Shown here piece after piece: positions 1-6,517 of a stretch of 7,788 bases of DNA. The translations under genes were made by a program, and so were the position numbers. The stretch is taken from positions 1-7,788 of the forward strand of contig JAATGW010000162.1 of the NCBI GenBank assembly GCA_015654495.1, read 5' to 3'. Position 1 is the stretch's first letter, and each line of letters starts with the position of its first letter. The stretch is from Chitinophagales bacterium. GTDB taxonomy: Bacteria > Bacteroidota > Bacteroidia > Chitinophagales > Chitinophagaceae. The notes under the pieces were generated by a model. That model saw only the letters and a list, made by a program, of their open reading frames with translations, was not told the DNA's origin and made no database searches.

Positions 1-254
1 CCGCATCCGATTGATATACCCGCAATCTCTTTTCAAAAAAAGATGCCGTTAATGCTTTTGGCACAGGTTCAGGCTTTATAAGCTGGGATGCCCCCGGAAT
101 TATAGGTGCCTTTTTATTGATTGCAGCTTTGGTAGCCATTGATGAAATTCTGTTTGCTGAAGCTCCATTTTATTTCTCAAATTTCCAAGGACCCGGAAAT
201 ACCGTAGTGCCTCCGTTTGAAAAAATCTCAGGTTCTAACCAGAGTCCTGCTTAA
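1..254 (+). pseudogene. 3' end of unrecognised membrane-associated CDS, apparently frameshifted
   Basis: The gene enters from outside the window and ends at TAA 252-254. From position 15 to the stop one frame is open and reads as real protein, with motifs such as AFGTGSGF, a hydrophobic stretch (GIIGAFLLIAALVAIDEIL) that could be one membrane segment, and the tail YFSNFQGPGNTVVPPFEK. That frame is closed just upstream by TGA at 12-14, while the frame starting at base 1 reads PHPIDIPAISFQKK and flows into it if one A is added to the run of seven A at 35-41. I therefore see a single-base contraction, either a real mutation or a sequence error. I do not recognise the family, and I infer no function beyond possible membrane association. 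That it is coding is fairly likely; the frameshift is less sure because so little upstream sequence is present. Confidence 0.5.
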
Positions 255-390
255 CTATGAAACGACGGATGAATTTTCTCCATGGGTGTTGAAGTCTAAG
301 TTCTTAATGGTTCGAACTGCTGTTCAATGCCTGAGATTTTCCATATGATCTCTATGTAGTTCAAATTCTTTCCGTAGTCGCAGGTATTTT

Positions 391-560
<170 letters not shown>

Positions 561-697
561 GGAGAAAAATAGGAGGGCACCTGGGTAAATAGCAGGAAAC
601 ATACAGGAAGAAATGTAGTAATCAATATTGATACAATTGACATTTACAATTAACATAGCACTGGTAAAAAACCCTATATACGGAGAGTAAGATTTGG

Positions 698-731
698 TAA
701 AAAAACAGCCAGACTAACGCCCGGCTGTTTT
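698..731 (-). terminator. Intrinsic terminator of the minus-strand block
   Basis: Read on the minus strand, AAAACAGCC (731-723) pairs perfectly over 9 bp with GGCTGTTTT (710-702) around a 12-nt loop, and the second arm runs into a tract of seven to eight T. It starts about 20 nt past the stop codon at 752, where a terminator of the small nuclease-fold gene is expected. On the plus strand the downstream arm is followed by AAAAG, not T, so it should work only in the minus direction. Confidence 0.8.
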
Positions 732-751
732 AAAAGAATATTACCTGATAC

Positions 752-1069
752 TTAGTCTTTGGGTACAAACTCGGGGAAATAATAACTGATATTGGACATG
801 CCAATATATACTGAACATGAAACAATAGCGTCGTTATGGTTCTCTGTGCTTACAAGCTCCGGAGCAATAAATTTAATTTCAGTTTTATTATTCAACAGTA
901 ATTTTTTTAATCGGCTAAACACCATATCATTTTTCGAAAAGCCAGATAATTCCCGAACCTTTATTTTATAGCCACTAATAATAGTTCCATTTTTCATCTT
1001 AAGCTTCCATTTAGGGTTTACCCTTAAGCTGGTTGAATCAAGCACTTCGATAACCTTAAAATTATTCAT
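752..1069 (-). CDS. Small SNase-like (staphylococcal nuclease fold) protein, probably non-catalytic
   Basis: This intact 105-residue protein follows the plan of small thermonuclease-like proteins: an N-terminal strand pair FKVIEVLD (4-11), then NPKWK (18-22), a central KVRELSGF segment, a helix SRLKKLLLNNK, and a closing VYIGMSNISYYFPEF that matches the 'VYLDGKNLADYFPE' ending I recall from Bacteroidota SNase-domain proteins. The usual DGDT metal/active-site motif reads DSTS (11-14), and no clear catalytic Arg-Glu pair is visible, so nuclease activity is doubtful. There is no signal peptide. The ATG start has no Shine-Dalgarno sequence. It begins 11 nt after the stop of the broken membrane gene upstream and is followed by a good terminator, so it is the last gene of that transcript. 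The fold assignment comes from pattern matching by eye and is moderately sure; function unknown. Confidence 0.6.
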   Translation of the reverse strand: MNNFKVIEVLDSTSLRVNPKWKLKMKNGTIISGYKIKVRELSGFSKNDMVFSRLKKLLLNNKTEIKFIAPELVSTENHNDAIVSCSVYIGMSNISYYFPEFVPKD

Positions 1070-1080
1070 AACTAATTACT

Positions 1081-1560
1081 TTATTGGGTTTGTAATTCAT
1101 CACTCTTTCTATTTTTATTCACTTCTTCTTCGTCCACTTTAGAATCAATTATCACACAGAACACTTGCCATAAGCACGTAATCGCGTATACATAAAACGT
1201 CAGACTGACTCCGATTGCCGCGGCTTTCAGGTAAACATTCTTAATACTCCAATATTGCGTATGTTGAAGGTAATAAATCGCAATAAAAACCAGAGAAACT
1301 AAAAGCGAGCCGAACAATCTCTTAACCTGCCGTTTTGGATTTAATAAGTTTTGGAGCTTTTCATTTTTGGTAATCAGGTCTTAAATTGCCGCATGATTAT
1401 ATTCTTGTAACCCAATCAGAGAAGTTAATCTTTCCCGGGATTTCTTTTTATTTCGCTCCAAATGTTTAAAAAATAGCGAATTTCAAAGCGTAAAAGAAGG
1501 GCCGATAAAAGTAAATGTACCTATGATCATTTTGGCATTCAAATCTACCAATTCCTTCAT
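1081..1560 (-). pseudogene. Broken membrane-protein gene with two in-frame stops
   Basis: One minus-strand frame reads as a continuous protein from an ATG at 1560 to TAA at 1081, interrupted by TGA at 1485-1483 and TAA at 1383-1381. In order it shows MKELVDLNAKM, a hydrophobic segment (IIGTFTFIGPSFTL), the first stop, a charged helical stretch (FFKHLERNKKKSRERL), the second stop, KNEKLQNLLNPKRQVKR, two more membrane segments (LLVSLVFIAIYYL; AAAIGVSLTFYVYAI) and an acidic-basic tail. The frame stays open upstream to 1674, so the true start may be earlier. The last 78 residues form an open frame from a TTG (1317), but no ATG is available there, which argues against an independent gene. Repaired, it would be about 160 residues with roughly three membrane helices. 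I do not recognise the family. It is in the same orientation as, and 11 nt before, the SNase-like gene. Confidence 0.6.
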
Positions 1561-1709
1561 ATCTCGATCTTCAGGTTGGTGCTTTAAACCAAAGTAGAGC
1601 CTTATTTTAATACTTCCAACAGGTGATAATACCTGTTTTTCAAACAAATGTGAAAAACAGTAACTCCCCAGTGTCTAACATTATCGGAATAATTTAATAC
1701 AAAATAATT

Positions 1710-2086
1710 TTACGTTTTATCAGGCGGCTTAAAGACAATGGTAGGCAAATTATGCTCAATTATAATGAGAAAAATCCCGGATTCTGCCGTGTTTTTCACC
1801 TTGACGACCGAGAAGAATTCATTGGCGGTCTGATCACCGTTGGAACCGGTGGGTAAATCCAGGCTTATTTTATATAAGACTTCTTTTTTAAGAATCTCTT
1901 TTCTTTGGGGCTTCTACCGGGATTAAAAACTACCAGGTTTTCGATACTCTTAAAACGATTTACCAATCCCACATTTATTAAAAAAGTGGTGGTGGATGCA
2001 GTAGCTTGCCATTTCGATGACAAAACGAAAAGAATAATCCGATTACAGATTGTTAGAGAAGTAATAATTGCTGCATGAAGATTCAC
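1710..2086 (-). pseudogene. Frameshifted gene for an unrecognised protein
   Basis: Two minus-strand frames join into one plausible protein. The first runs from GTG 2086 and reads through FLINVGLVNRFKSIENLVVF to NPGRSP; the second picks up as QRKEILKKEVLYKISLDLP, continues through GSNGDQTANEFFSVVKV, and ends FKPPDKT at TAA 1712-1710. The join is at the run of four C (minus strand, 1910-1907): one added C makes the reading continuous, giving about 125 residues. Left alone, the first frame ends at TAA 1867-1865 after 73 residues. The sequence looks strand-rich, with a possible hydrophobic N-terminus (IILFVL). No ATG start exists, and the first codons overlap the start of the facing HicA gene by 12 bp, so the 5' end may be lost as well. 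No family recognised. It sits upstream of the broken membrane gene on the same strand. Confidence 0.5.
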
Positions 2087-2335
2087 AGAAATCTAACTGG
2101 CGTAGATCTTATCAGATATTTAAAACCTTATGGGTATGTTATCACACGGCAAAGCGGAATTCATACCAGGATATCAATGGAAAAAGATGGTCAGCTCCAT
2201 GTTACAATTCCAAATATTGATCCCTTAAAAATAGGGACGCTATCTTCCATAACCAATGACATCGCCGATCATTTTAATATTTCCCGTGATCAGCTGAATG
2301 CACGAACTGTCTGGATAAAAAAACAGATATTTTAG
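2075..2335 (+). CDS. hicA: HicA family toxin (putative mRNA interferase), no visible HicB partner
   Basis: The 86-residue product matches the small double-stranded-RNA-binding-like HicA fold: helix GVDLIRYLKPYGY (9-21), strand VITRQSG, the catalytic-position histidine H30 in SGIHTRIS (family usual: GSH), then HVTIPNIDPLKIGTLSSI (42-59), where the family has a 'P-x-H/D-x-x-x-L-x-x-G-T-L' signature, and a C-terminal helix. HicA proteins cleave mRNA and are neutralised by HicB. Here no HicB-like frame lies on either side: upstream is the facing broken gene, and 7 bp downstream is the convergent 3' end of surE. The ATG has no strong Shine-Dalgarno; AGAGAAG lies about 16 nt upstream. The Ser-to-Ile change next to the histidine and the missing antitoxin suggest an orphan, possibly inactive or controlled from elsewhere. 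The family call is fairly firm. Confidence 0.77.
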   Translation: MKIHRNLTGVDLIRYLKPYGYVITRQSGIHTRISMEKDGQLHVTIPNIDPLKIGTLSSITNDIADHFNISRDQLNARTVWIKKQIF

Positions 2336-2342
2336 GCACCCC

Positions 2343-3077
2343 TCAAACCAATATCTGCGTTCTCAGTTCATTTAACCTTGCATTGTCGGTGAGATCCAAA
2401 CGTAAAGGGGTTACCGACACCAGACTGCGCTCCACTGCCCATCGATCCGTTCCTTCTTCTGCGGGCTCAAGAGGAATAAAATCATACCAGTATAATTTAC
2501 GACCCTTCGGATCCATCCCCGGAATAATCCGCGCATCATACTGTCTCACCGATTGGTTTGTCCATTCAATACCTGTAGGGTTTCGCGGGAGATTGATATT
2601 GATAAGCCTCATGGAAGTCTCATCCTTTAACAGTGTAAGAACATCAAAAATGTATTTTTCTATAATAGGATAGTCCGGTTCTCCATTTTCGACCGTAGTA
2701 CTGAATGCGAAACCCCGCATTCCAAGCAGAACCGCCTGTTTTGCAGCAGCAAGAGTTCCGGAATGCCAAAGCTGGTTTCCAAGGTTATAACCAAGATTGA
2801 TTCCTGACAGAACAAGATCCGTAGTTGCCCATAAATGCGAACCAAGTGCTACACAGTCCGAAGGCGTGCCATTTACACGGTAGGCCTCCACTCCGGGAAA
2901 ATTCACGGGTGAACTCCTGTAGGATAGTGGCCTTGTAGCTGTTATCGCATGACTCATGGACGATTGTTCAACGTCAGGGGCTACCAGCTTTACTTCTCCG
3001 AATTGTGTGGCAACTCTTGCCAATGCAGCCAGGCCGGGGCTATAAATTCCATCATCATTAGTTACAAGAATTCGCAT
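2343..3077 (-). CDS. surE: 5'/3'-nucleotidase SurE
   Basis: SurE is a cytosolic metal-dependent phosphatase that removes phosphate from 5'- and 3'-nucleoside monophosphates and can trim short polyphosphate; it is linked to survival in stationary phase. The 244-residue product is full length for the family. It shows the N-terminal metal site NDDG (7-10, with D8 and D9), APDVEQSSMSH (33-43) supplying the metal-binding serine, GTPSDCV (70-76), and SGINLGYNLG (91-100), whose asparagine completes the metal site. The ATG at 3077 gives the standard MRILVTNDDG start with no extension. It is transcribed alone, divergent from the lipid kinase gene across 67 bp, and its 3' end meets hicA tail to tail with 7 bp between and no terminator visible. 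No odd residues were found. Confidence 0.97.
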   Translation of the reverse strand: MRILVTNDDGIYSPGLAALARVATQFGEVKLVAPDVEQSSMSHAITATRPLSYRSSPVNFPGVEAYRVNGTPSDCVALGSHLWATTDLVLSGINLGYNLGNQLWHSGTLAAAKQAVLLGMRGFAFSTTVENGEPDYPIIEKYIFDVLTLLKDETSMRLININLPRNPTGIEWTNQSVRQYDARIIPGMDPKGRKLYWYDFIPLEPAEEGTDRWAVERSLVSVTPLRLDLTDNARLNELRTQILV

Positions 3078-3085
3078 ACATGAAC

Positions 3086-3099
3086 CGATAATATTATCG
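3086..3099. promoter_or_regulatory. 14-bp palindrome in the divergent surE / lipid kinase gap
   Basis: CGATAATATTATCG is a perfect 14-bp palindrome located 9 bp from the surE start codon and about 46 bp before the lipid kinase start. Its place in the only gap between two divergent genes fits an operator or a shared promoter element, but no regulator is known for it and no clear Bacteroidota -7 box (TAnnTTTG) was found on either side; TATGTTTT at about 3121 is the closest on the plus strand. Regulatory role is inference from position and symmetry. Confidence 0.35.
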
Positions 3100-3144
3100 T
3101 GCCAGTGTAAGTTGACCGGGTATGTTTTTTTTATGAACAGCTGT

Positions 3145-4044
3145 ATGAAGAATTACAAGGTTGCTCAATTATTGCATAATCCCGGCGCCGGTTCTGAAAG
3201 CACATCAAAAAAGGAACTGGAAAAAATGCTTGAAATAACGGGCTGGAAGATCTTATACAGTTCAACAAAAGAAAGCTGGGATATCCACCCGGAAGCGGAA
3301 GTCCTTATTGTTTCGGGAGGGGACGGCACAGTAAGAAAAGCTGCAGTAGCCCTGATGGATCTTTCAAATAAGCCGGTTGTAGCCCTGCTGCCATTCGGAA
3401 CAGCAAACAATATTGCCGGTTCATTAAAAATTCCTGCTGATCCGCAAAAAGTGATTGAAGGCTGGCTGAGCCCGAAAGCCAGAATAATCGATTTTGACGC
3501 TGGAACAGCAAATCATCCTGCTGTCAGCGATTTTTTTATTGAAGGTGTAGGGTTTGGAATTTTTCCGAAGATGATCAGTCAGATGATGAAAAATGCCGCA
3601 GACGGACATGCCACACCAGAGGACAACCTGGCTGCATCTCTTGAGGAGATATATGAAGTTGCCGGCGATTATGAACCCGTGAATTGCAAGTTGATAATTG
3701 ACGGGAAAGATTTTTCAGACGAGATGCTGATGGTTGAAATACTGAATATTCCATCCATCGGCCCGAGATTGCTGTTAGCTCCCGATGTAAATTTTTCCGA
3801 TGGATTGCTGGATATTGTAATCGCAACGCCAAAAAACAGAAAGCAACTTGAAAAATATTTCAAGCATAAAATTAAACTTGATACTGATAATTTCACCCTG
3901 CCTGTTATTAAAGGAAAAGATATCCGGATCAGTTGGAACGGACCGGATTTTCACCTTGATGATGCACTGATTGAGCTGGAAGAGAATTCCGAAATGCGTA
4001 TCAGTATACACAGGGAGCAACTTAAGTTTTTGCTGCCAGGGTAA
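3145..4044 (+). CDS. Diacylglycerol kinase family (YegS-like) lipid kinase
   Basis: These soluble or membrane-peripheral enzymes transfer the gamma phosphate of ATP to a lipid hydroxyl, usually on diacylglycerol or a related lipid. Counting from ATG 3145 the 299-residue product carries HNPGAG (11-16), the nucleotide-binding motif SGGDGT (57-62), PFGTANNIA (83-91), and a C-terminal beta-sandwich domain with VEILNIPSIGPRLLLAPD and FSDGLLDIVI as in bacterial DagK/YegS proteins. I chose ATG 3145 because it gives the usual short MKNYKVAQLLHNPGAG start; ATG 3133 or TTG 3112 would add a poorly conserved extension. No transmembrane segment is evident. It is a single gene, divergent from surE and convergent with midA (16 bp gap). 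The specific lipid substrate cannot be read from the sequence. Confidence 0.92.
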   Translation: MKNYKVAQLLHNPGAGSESTSKKELEKMLEITGWKILYSSTKESWDIHPEAEVLIVSGGDGTVRKAAVALMDLSNKPVVALLPFGTANNIAGSLKIPADPQKVIEGWLSPKARIIDFDAGTANHPAVSDFFIEGVGFGIFPKMISQMMKNAADGHATPEDNLAASLEEIYEVAGDYEPVNCKLIIDGKDFSDEMLMVEILNIPSIGPRLLLAPDVNFSDGLLDIVIATPKNRKQLEKYFKHKIKLDTDNFTLPVIKGKDIRISWNGPDFHLDDALIELEENSEMRISIHREQLKFLLPG

Positions 4045-4060
4045 CCAGGCAAAATCAAGA

Positions 4061-5152
4061 CTAAGCGACTGCGCGCCTTGAAAACTGCAAACCGGAAATA
4101 GCAGGATTCTGCACAGCTTTATGTTGTACCAGCACTTTAATTTTACGGCTCATACGCATCATAAAATCAAGGAACTCATTTACTTTCTGTTCAGAATCAA
4201 GTTGCGTTCCATTTGGCTCCCTGTTCAGATGATCGCATAGACCCATTGCCAGCAGAAATTCACCCTGGGTTGTAAATCCGGTGAAACCAAACCCATATTC
4301 TTTTCCAAGAGCAGCCAACGCGGAGAAATTTACATCACAAGTTATATCCTGCCCGCCTATATTATTATATGGATTTCTATTAATCGTGTGCCTGTGGTAA
4401 CAATGCAGGGTACCGTTATTTTCGAAATTCTCTCCAACAAAATTCCCGTAGTCAATAGTTACTACAAACCCTGCCAAAAGGATAGAATTAATTTCCTGCA
4501 TCCATAAATCCATGTCGAGACATATTTCTGTTATGCCTCCTATGGGCAAATTGAAATTTGTTTTCCTGAGCCAGTTTTTAATTTCTTCGGATGCCGGAAA
4601 GGCTTTTTCAATAAATCCGTTTTCGGTACTGTCAACTCTTAGTTCCAATACCTCTTCTCTTCTTGTTATCCTATGAACCGGAAAATTGTCCAGCACTTCA
4701 TTCGAGAGAATACATCCTTTTACAGGCGGGATTTCGCCGGCACTGTCAACATGTATGATTTTCCCGCAAAACTTTTTTTCAGTGTTTACTGCAGGTGCCG
4801 ATCTTTTTTCAATGATATAATAACTGATTTGATCGTAAAGCCGGCTATGGTTCTTTAACCATCCAAGGATCTGACAGCAAAGACTTTCATCGCCTGCTCC
4901 ATATTCAACTACGGCAAATTGATCTGATCCAAGTATTTCCCACATTTCCACCAGTTGCCTCGCAATCATTTCACCCAGCAATGAATTGGCAGTCGGTGCA
5001 GTGTAATAATCACCGGACTTCCCGATCCTTTCTTTTCCGGAAGTATAATATCCGAGTCCCGGATAATACAGTGCCATTCCCATAAAATCCCGGAAGGACA
5101 TTGGTCCGGTGGTTTCGATTTTATTCTGGATTATTTCTGTTAAGTTTCTCAT
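4061..5152 (-). CDS. Class I SAM-dependent methyltransferase, MidA/NDUFAF7 family
   Basis: The 363-residue product belongs to the family of mitochondrial NDUFAF7, which methylates an arginine of a complex I subunit during assembly; the bacterial target is not established. Family motifs appear in order: the N-terminal FRDFMGMALYYPGLGYY (20-36), GDYYTAP (47-53), the SAM-binding VEYGAG (82-87), SNEVLDNFPV (150-159), TIDYG (232-236), GTLHCYHRH (247-255), the GGQDITCDVNF block (267-277) and TQGEFL (295-300). The length is normal. In the SAM loop, the residue after GAG is Asp rather than the more usual Gly/Arg, a mild variation. The ATG start gives the expected N-terminus. It follows the CinA-like gene by 27 bp on the same strand, so the two are probably co-transcribed, and it converges with the lipid kinase gene. 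Confidence 0.93.
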   Translation of the reverse strand: MRNLTEIIQNKIETTGPMSFRDFMGMALYYPGLGYYTSGKERIGKSGDYYTAPTANSLLGEMIARQLVEMWEILGSDQFAVVEYGAGDESLCCQILGWLKNHSRLYDQISYYIIEKRSAPAVNTEKKFCGKIIHVDSAGEIPPVKGCILSNEVLDNFPVHRITRREEVLELRVDSTENGFIEKAFPASEEIKNWLRKTNFNLPIGGITEICLDMDLWMQEINSILLAGFVVTIDYGNFVGENFENNGTLHCYHRHTINRNPYNNIGGQDITCDVNFSALAALGKEYGFGFTGFTTQGEFLLAMGLCDHLNREPNGTQLDSEQKVNEFLDFMMRMSRKIKVLVQHKAVQNPAISGLQFSRRAVA

Positions 5153-5179
5153 ACCGGAAATTTGTTTTCTGATAGTGGG

Positions 5180-5710
5180 TTAATTGTGCATATGTGATCT
5201 GATGGTACGCGCGAGATCTCTTAACACCTCATTTGAATAGAACAGTTGAACTTCCAGTCCCTCTCCTGAAGCGGTTTCAATTATACCATTCTGAATTTTA
5301 TTGCCACGATGATTGATCGAATAGTATGCGAAAAGACGATCATCGGTTATGCCTTCTACCGGTGCGGCATAACCGGTAATTGCAATTCCCCAGTCGCTGA
5401 GAAAAATTCCGGCTACCTGGGAGGCCATTTGCTCTGCTATATCAACTGAAACACAATTACAGGCCAGTGCATGGGTCGGTTCCACCAGCAGGTGCCGGCA
5501 TTTCTGCCCGATATTAAATGTGGTGATTCCTCCCTGGAAAAACCGGGAAGCGTCTTCTGCAAGTGACAGTGCTGCCTGCAAATGACCTGAGGTTACACTT
5601 TCTGCTACGGAGATAGTCTGATTTACTGAAATCAGGTAATCCCTGATCTCCTGAATAGATTCCAGATCGTAAGCTTTTATGAGGCCCGCAGTTTTTGAAA
5701 GTGTTTGCAC
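5180..5710 (-). CDS. CinA C-terminal-domain protein (PncC-type nicotinamide-nucleotide amidase family)
   Basis: Members of this domain family deamidate nicotinamide mononucleotide, recycling it to nicotinic acid mononucleotide for NAD synthesis. The 176-residue product is the C-terminal domain alone, without the N-terminal COG1058 domain of full CinA. Visible motifs are VAESVTSG (35-42) holding the expected catalytic serine S37, the FFQGGITTFN segment (57-66), a conserved-position lysine K70, VSVDIAEQMA (87-96) and WGIAITGYAAP (107-117). The AES motif is followed by V rather than the usual C/A and the strand TYS/DxxxK is altered to TFNIGQK, so it is a divergent member and activity is not assured. 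The start is GTG, the only suitable one before an upstream stop at 5738. It is the first gene of a probable cinA-midA operon and is divergent from a broken gene. Confidence 0.85.
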   Translation of the reverse strand: MQTLSKTAGLIKAYDLESIQEIRDYLISVNQTISVAESVTSGHLQAALSLAEDASRFFQGGITTFNIGQKCRHLLVEPTHALACNCVSVDIAEQMASQVAGIFLSDWGIAITGYAAPVEGITDDRLFAYYSINHRGNKIQNGIIETASGEGLEVQLFYSNEVLRDLARTIRSHMHN

Positions 5711-5731
5711 ATATTGAGAACTGAAAAAAAT

Positions 5732-6056
5732 ATGCCATCAGAAATTTACCTGCAGATATTAACAGACATTGTGAATATGCCTGAAATAGAACAGAATCTG
5801 GAAAGTCAGGCAATGCCCATGCATTTAAGTCCAGTCTTCCGGATCTCTTGTCCAATATCAGTCTGTGCAATTTTTTTGTGTCTGTATTGTGGAATTCATT
5901 GCCCACTATGATGAGCCGGGAAATTTATTTGGGAGCTTTTAGAGATCTGTGAGGATCAGCTGTGAGGTTCCGGCCTGGGAGAATGCATTCCATGAGATGA
6001 CTCCGTTCCAAAAAGTTTCACGTGAAGAAACCTTTGGAAATTATATTGAAGAGTGA
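5732..6056 (+). pseudogene. Broken gene for a short unrecognised protein (two frameshifts, one nonsense)
   Basis: Three plus-strand frames carry consecutive pieces of what looks like one protein. From ATG 5732 the first reads MPSEIYLQILTDIVNMPE and on to SQAMPMH; adding one T near 5824-5826 continues as FKSSLPDLLSNISLCNFF; adding one T to the run of seven at 5871-5877 continues as CVCIVEFIAHYDEPGNLF, then TAG at 5940-5942, then RSVRISCEVPAWENAFHEM and TPFQKVSREETFGNYIEE to TGA 6056. Repaired, it is 108 residues, acidic near its C-terminus. TAG could derive from TGG (Trp) by one change. I do not recognise the family. The last frame (5829-6056) is the most protein-like. The gene is divergent from the CinA-like gene, whose start lies 21 bp away, so shared regulation would have been possible. 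An alternative is that only parts of this are coding. Confidence 0.4.
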
Positions 6057-6086
6057 AGTTTGCTTTTTGAAGATGTGAATTTCAAA

Positions 6087-6308
6087 TCAATAGAGATATT
6101 CGACATTGCATAGCATACTAAAGAAACGGTCACGCTGAGTTTTAGCTTCATCCGATCCCTTTTTTAGCCAGCTTGCCATTTTTTCAAAATCTACTTTTAT
6201 AAACAGACCCCTTTCGAAGTCAACAGGATTTGAAGCATCTATAAATTTCTCAAACCAGGCGGTAGTTTTCTTTTTGCCTTTCTTTTCTGAATGTCTTTTT
6301 GTGGCCAT
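6087..6308 (-). CDS. Small basic protein of unknown function
   Basis: The 73-residue product starts with a very basic segment, MATKRHSEKKGKKK, followed by an amphipathic region with aromatic residues (TAWFEKFIDASNPVDFERG; FIKVDFEKMASWLKK) and a Cys-containing C-terminus (FFSMLCNVEYLY). It has no signal peptide or membrane segment, so a cytosolic, possibly nucleic-acid-contacting protein is conceivable, though this rests only on charge. I chose ATG 6308 because the extension to 6365 reads through AT-rich upstream sequence that carries a palindrome and a possible -7 box (TAGATTTG, minus strand, 6351-6344) and would be unlike the rest of the protein. No family recognised. It stands alone between a broken gene and a divergent MmcQ-like gene. 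Confidence 0.62.
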   Translation of the reverse strand: MATKRHSEKKGKKKTTAWFEKFIDASNPVDFERGLFIKVDFEKMASWLKKGSDEAKTQRDRFFSMLCNVEYLY

Positions 6309-6343
6309 GATTTTGAATTTTTGGTGGAAACCATTTGATACAA

Positions 6344-6362
6344 CAAATCTATTTGCAAATAG
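6344..6362 (-). promoter_or_regulatory. Possible -7 box overlapping a 14-bp palindrome
   Basis: TAGATTTG on the minus strand (6351-6344) fits the Bacteroidota -7 consensus TAnnTTTG and lies 36 bp before the ATG at 6308, a normal leader distance. It overlaps the perfect palindrome CTATTTGCAAATAG (6349-6362), next to a second short palindrome AGCATGCT (6361-6368). A dimeric repressor covering the -7 box would be a natural reading, but no TTTG -33 element is seen at the usual spacing, so the call is weak. Confidence 0.35.
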
Positions 6363-6489
6363 CATGCTTAGGTAACCATCAGGCCTGCTTTAACAAAATA
6401 GATATGCACATTCAGGTCAACTGTAGTTTTTCTGCTCATCTTGTGAATAATTCGCCCTTATTTTTAAAAAAAATGCTGGAAATTCAGGT

Positions 6490-6517
6490 TTTGATTGCAG
6501 TTTAAAATATAGTTTAC
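6490..6517 (+). promoter_or_regulatory. Weak candidate promoter of the MmcQ-like gene
   Basis: TTTG (6490-6493) followed after 16 bp by TAGTTTAC (6510-6517) resembles the Bacteroidota -33/-7 arrangement, although the -7 box misses the final TTTG match and the spacing is a little short. A transcript from here would start about 17 nt before the ATG at 6541. Confidence 0.25.

Noticed and set aside
1483..1485. TGA read as selenocysteine or tryptophan (recoding)
   Set aside because: A TAA interrupts the same frame 100 bp downstream, other genes in the window use TGA and TAA as normal stops, and no SECIS-like hairpin directly after TGA was evident.
1698..1856. Plus-strand frame with ATG 1752 (MLNYNEKNPGFCRVFHLDD) as a possible HicB remnant upstream of hicA
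   Set aside because: It does not show the HicB pattern (G-[YF]-x-[AV]-x-x-P-D-L-x-G-C), ends about 220 bp before hicA, and the minus-strand reading is more protein-like.
2383..2845. Open frames on both strands inside surE (2383-2673 plus, 2660-2845 minus)
   Set aside because: They overlap a full-length surE with all family motifs and have no recognisable features; they are shadow frames.
3112..3144. Upstream TTG or ATG start for the lipid kinase gene
   Set aside because: The added residues (MTGYVFFMNSC) do not resemble family N-termini, whereas ATG 3145 gives the standard start close to the NPGAG motif.
3165..4020. Several minus-strand open frames opposite the lipid kinase gene
   Set aside because: They lie entirely within a well-supported coding gene and read as low-similarity, serine-rich shadows.
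5514..5906. Minus-strand open frame overlapping the CinA-like gene start
   Set aside because: Its C-terminal half is a shadow of the CinA-like gene and its N-terminal half lies opposite the broken plus-strand gene; no family features.
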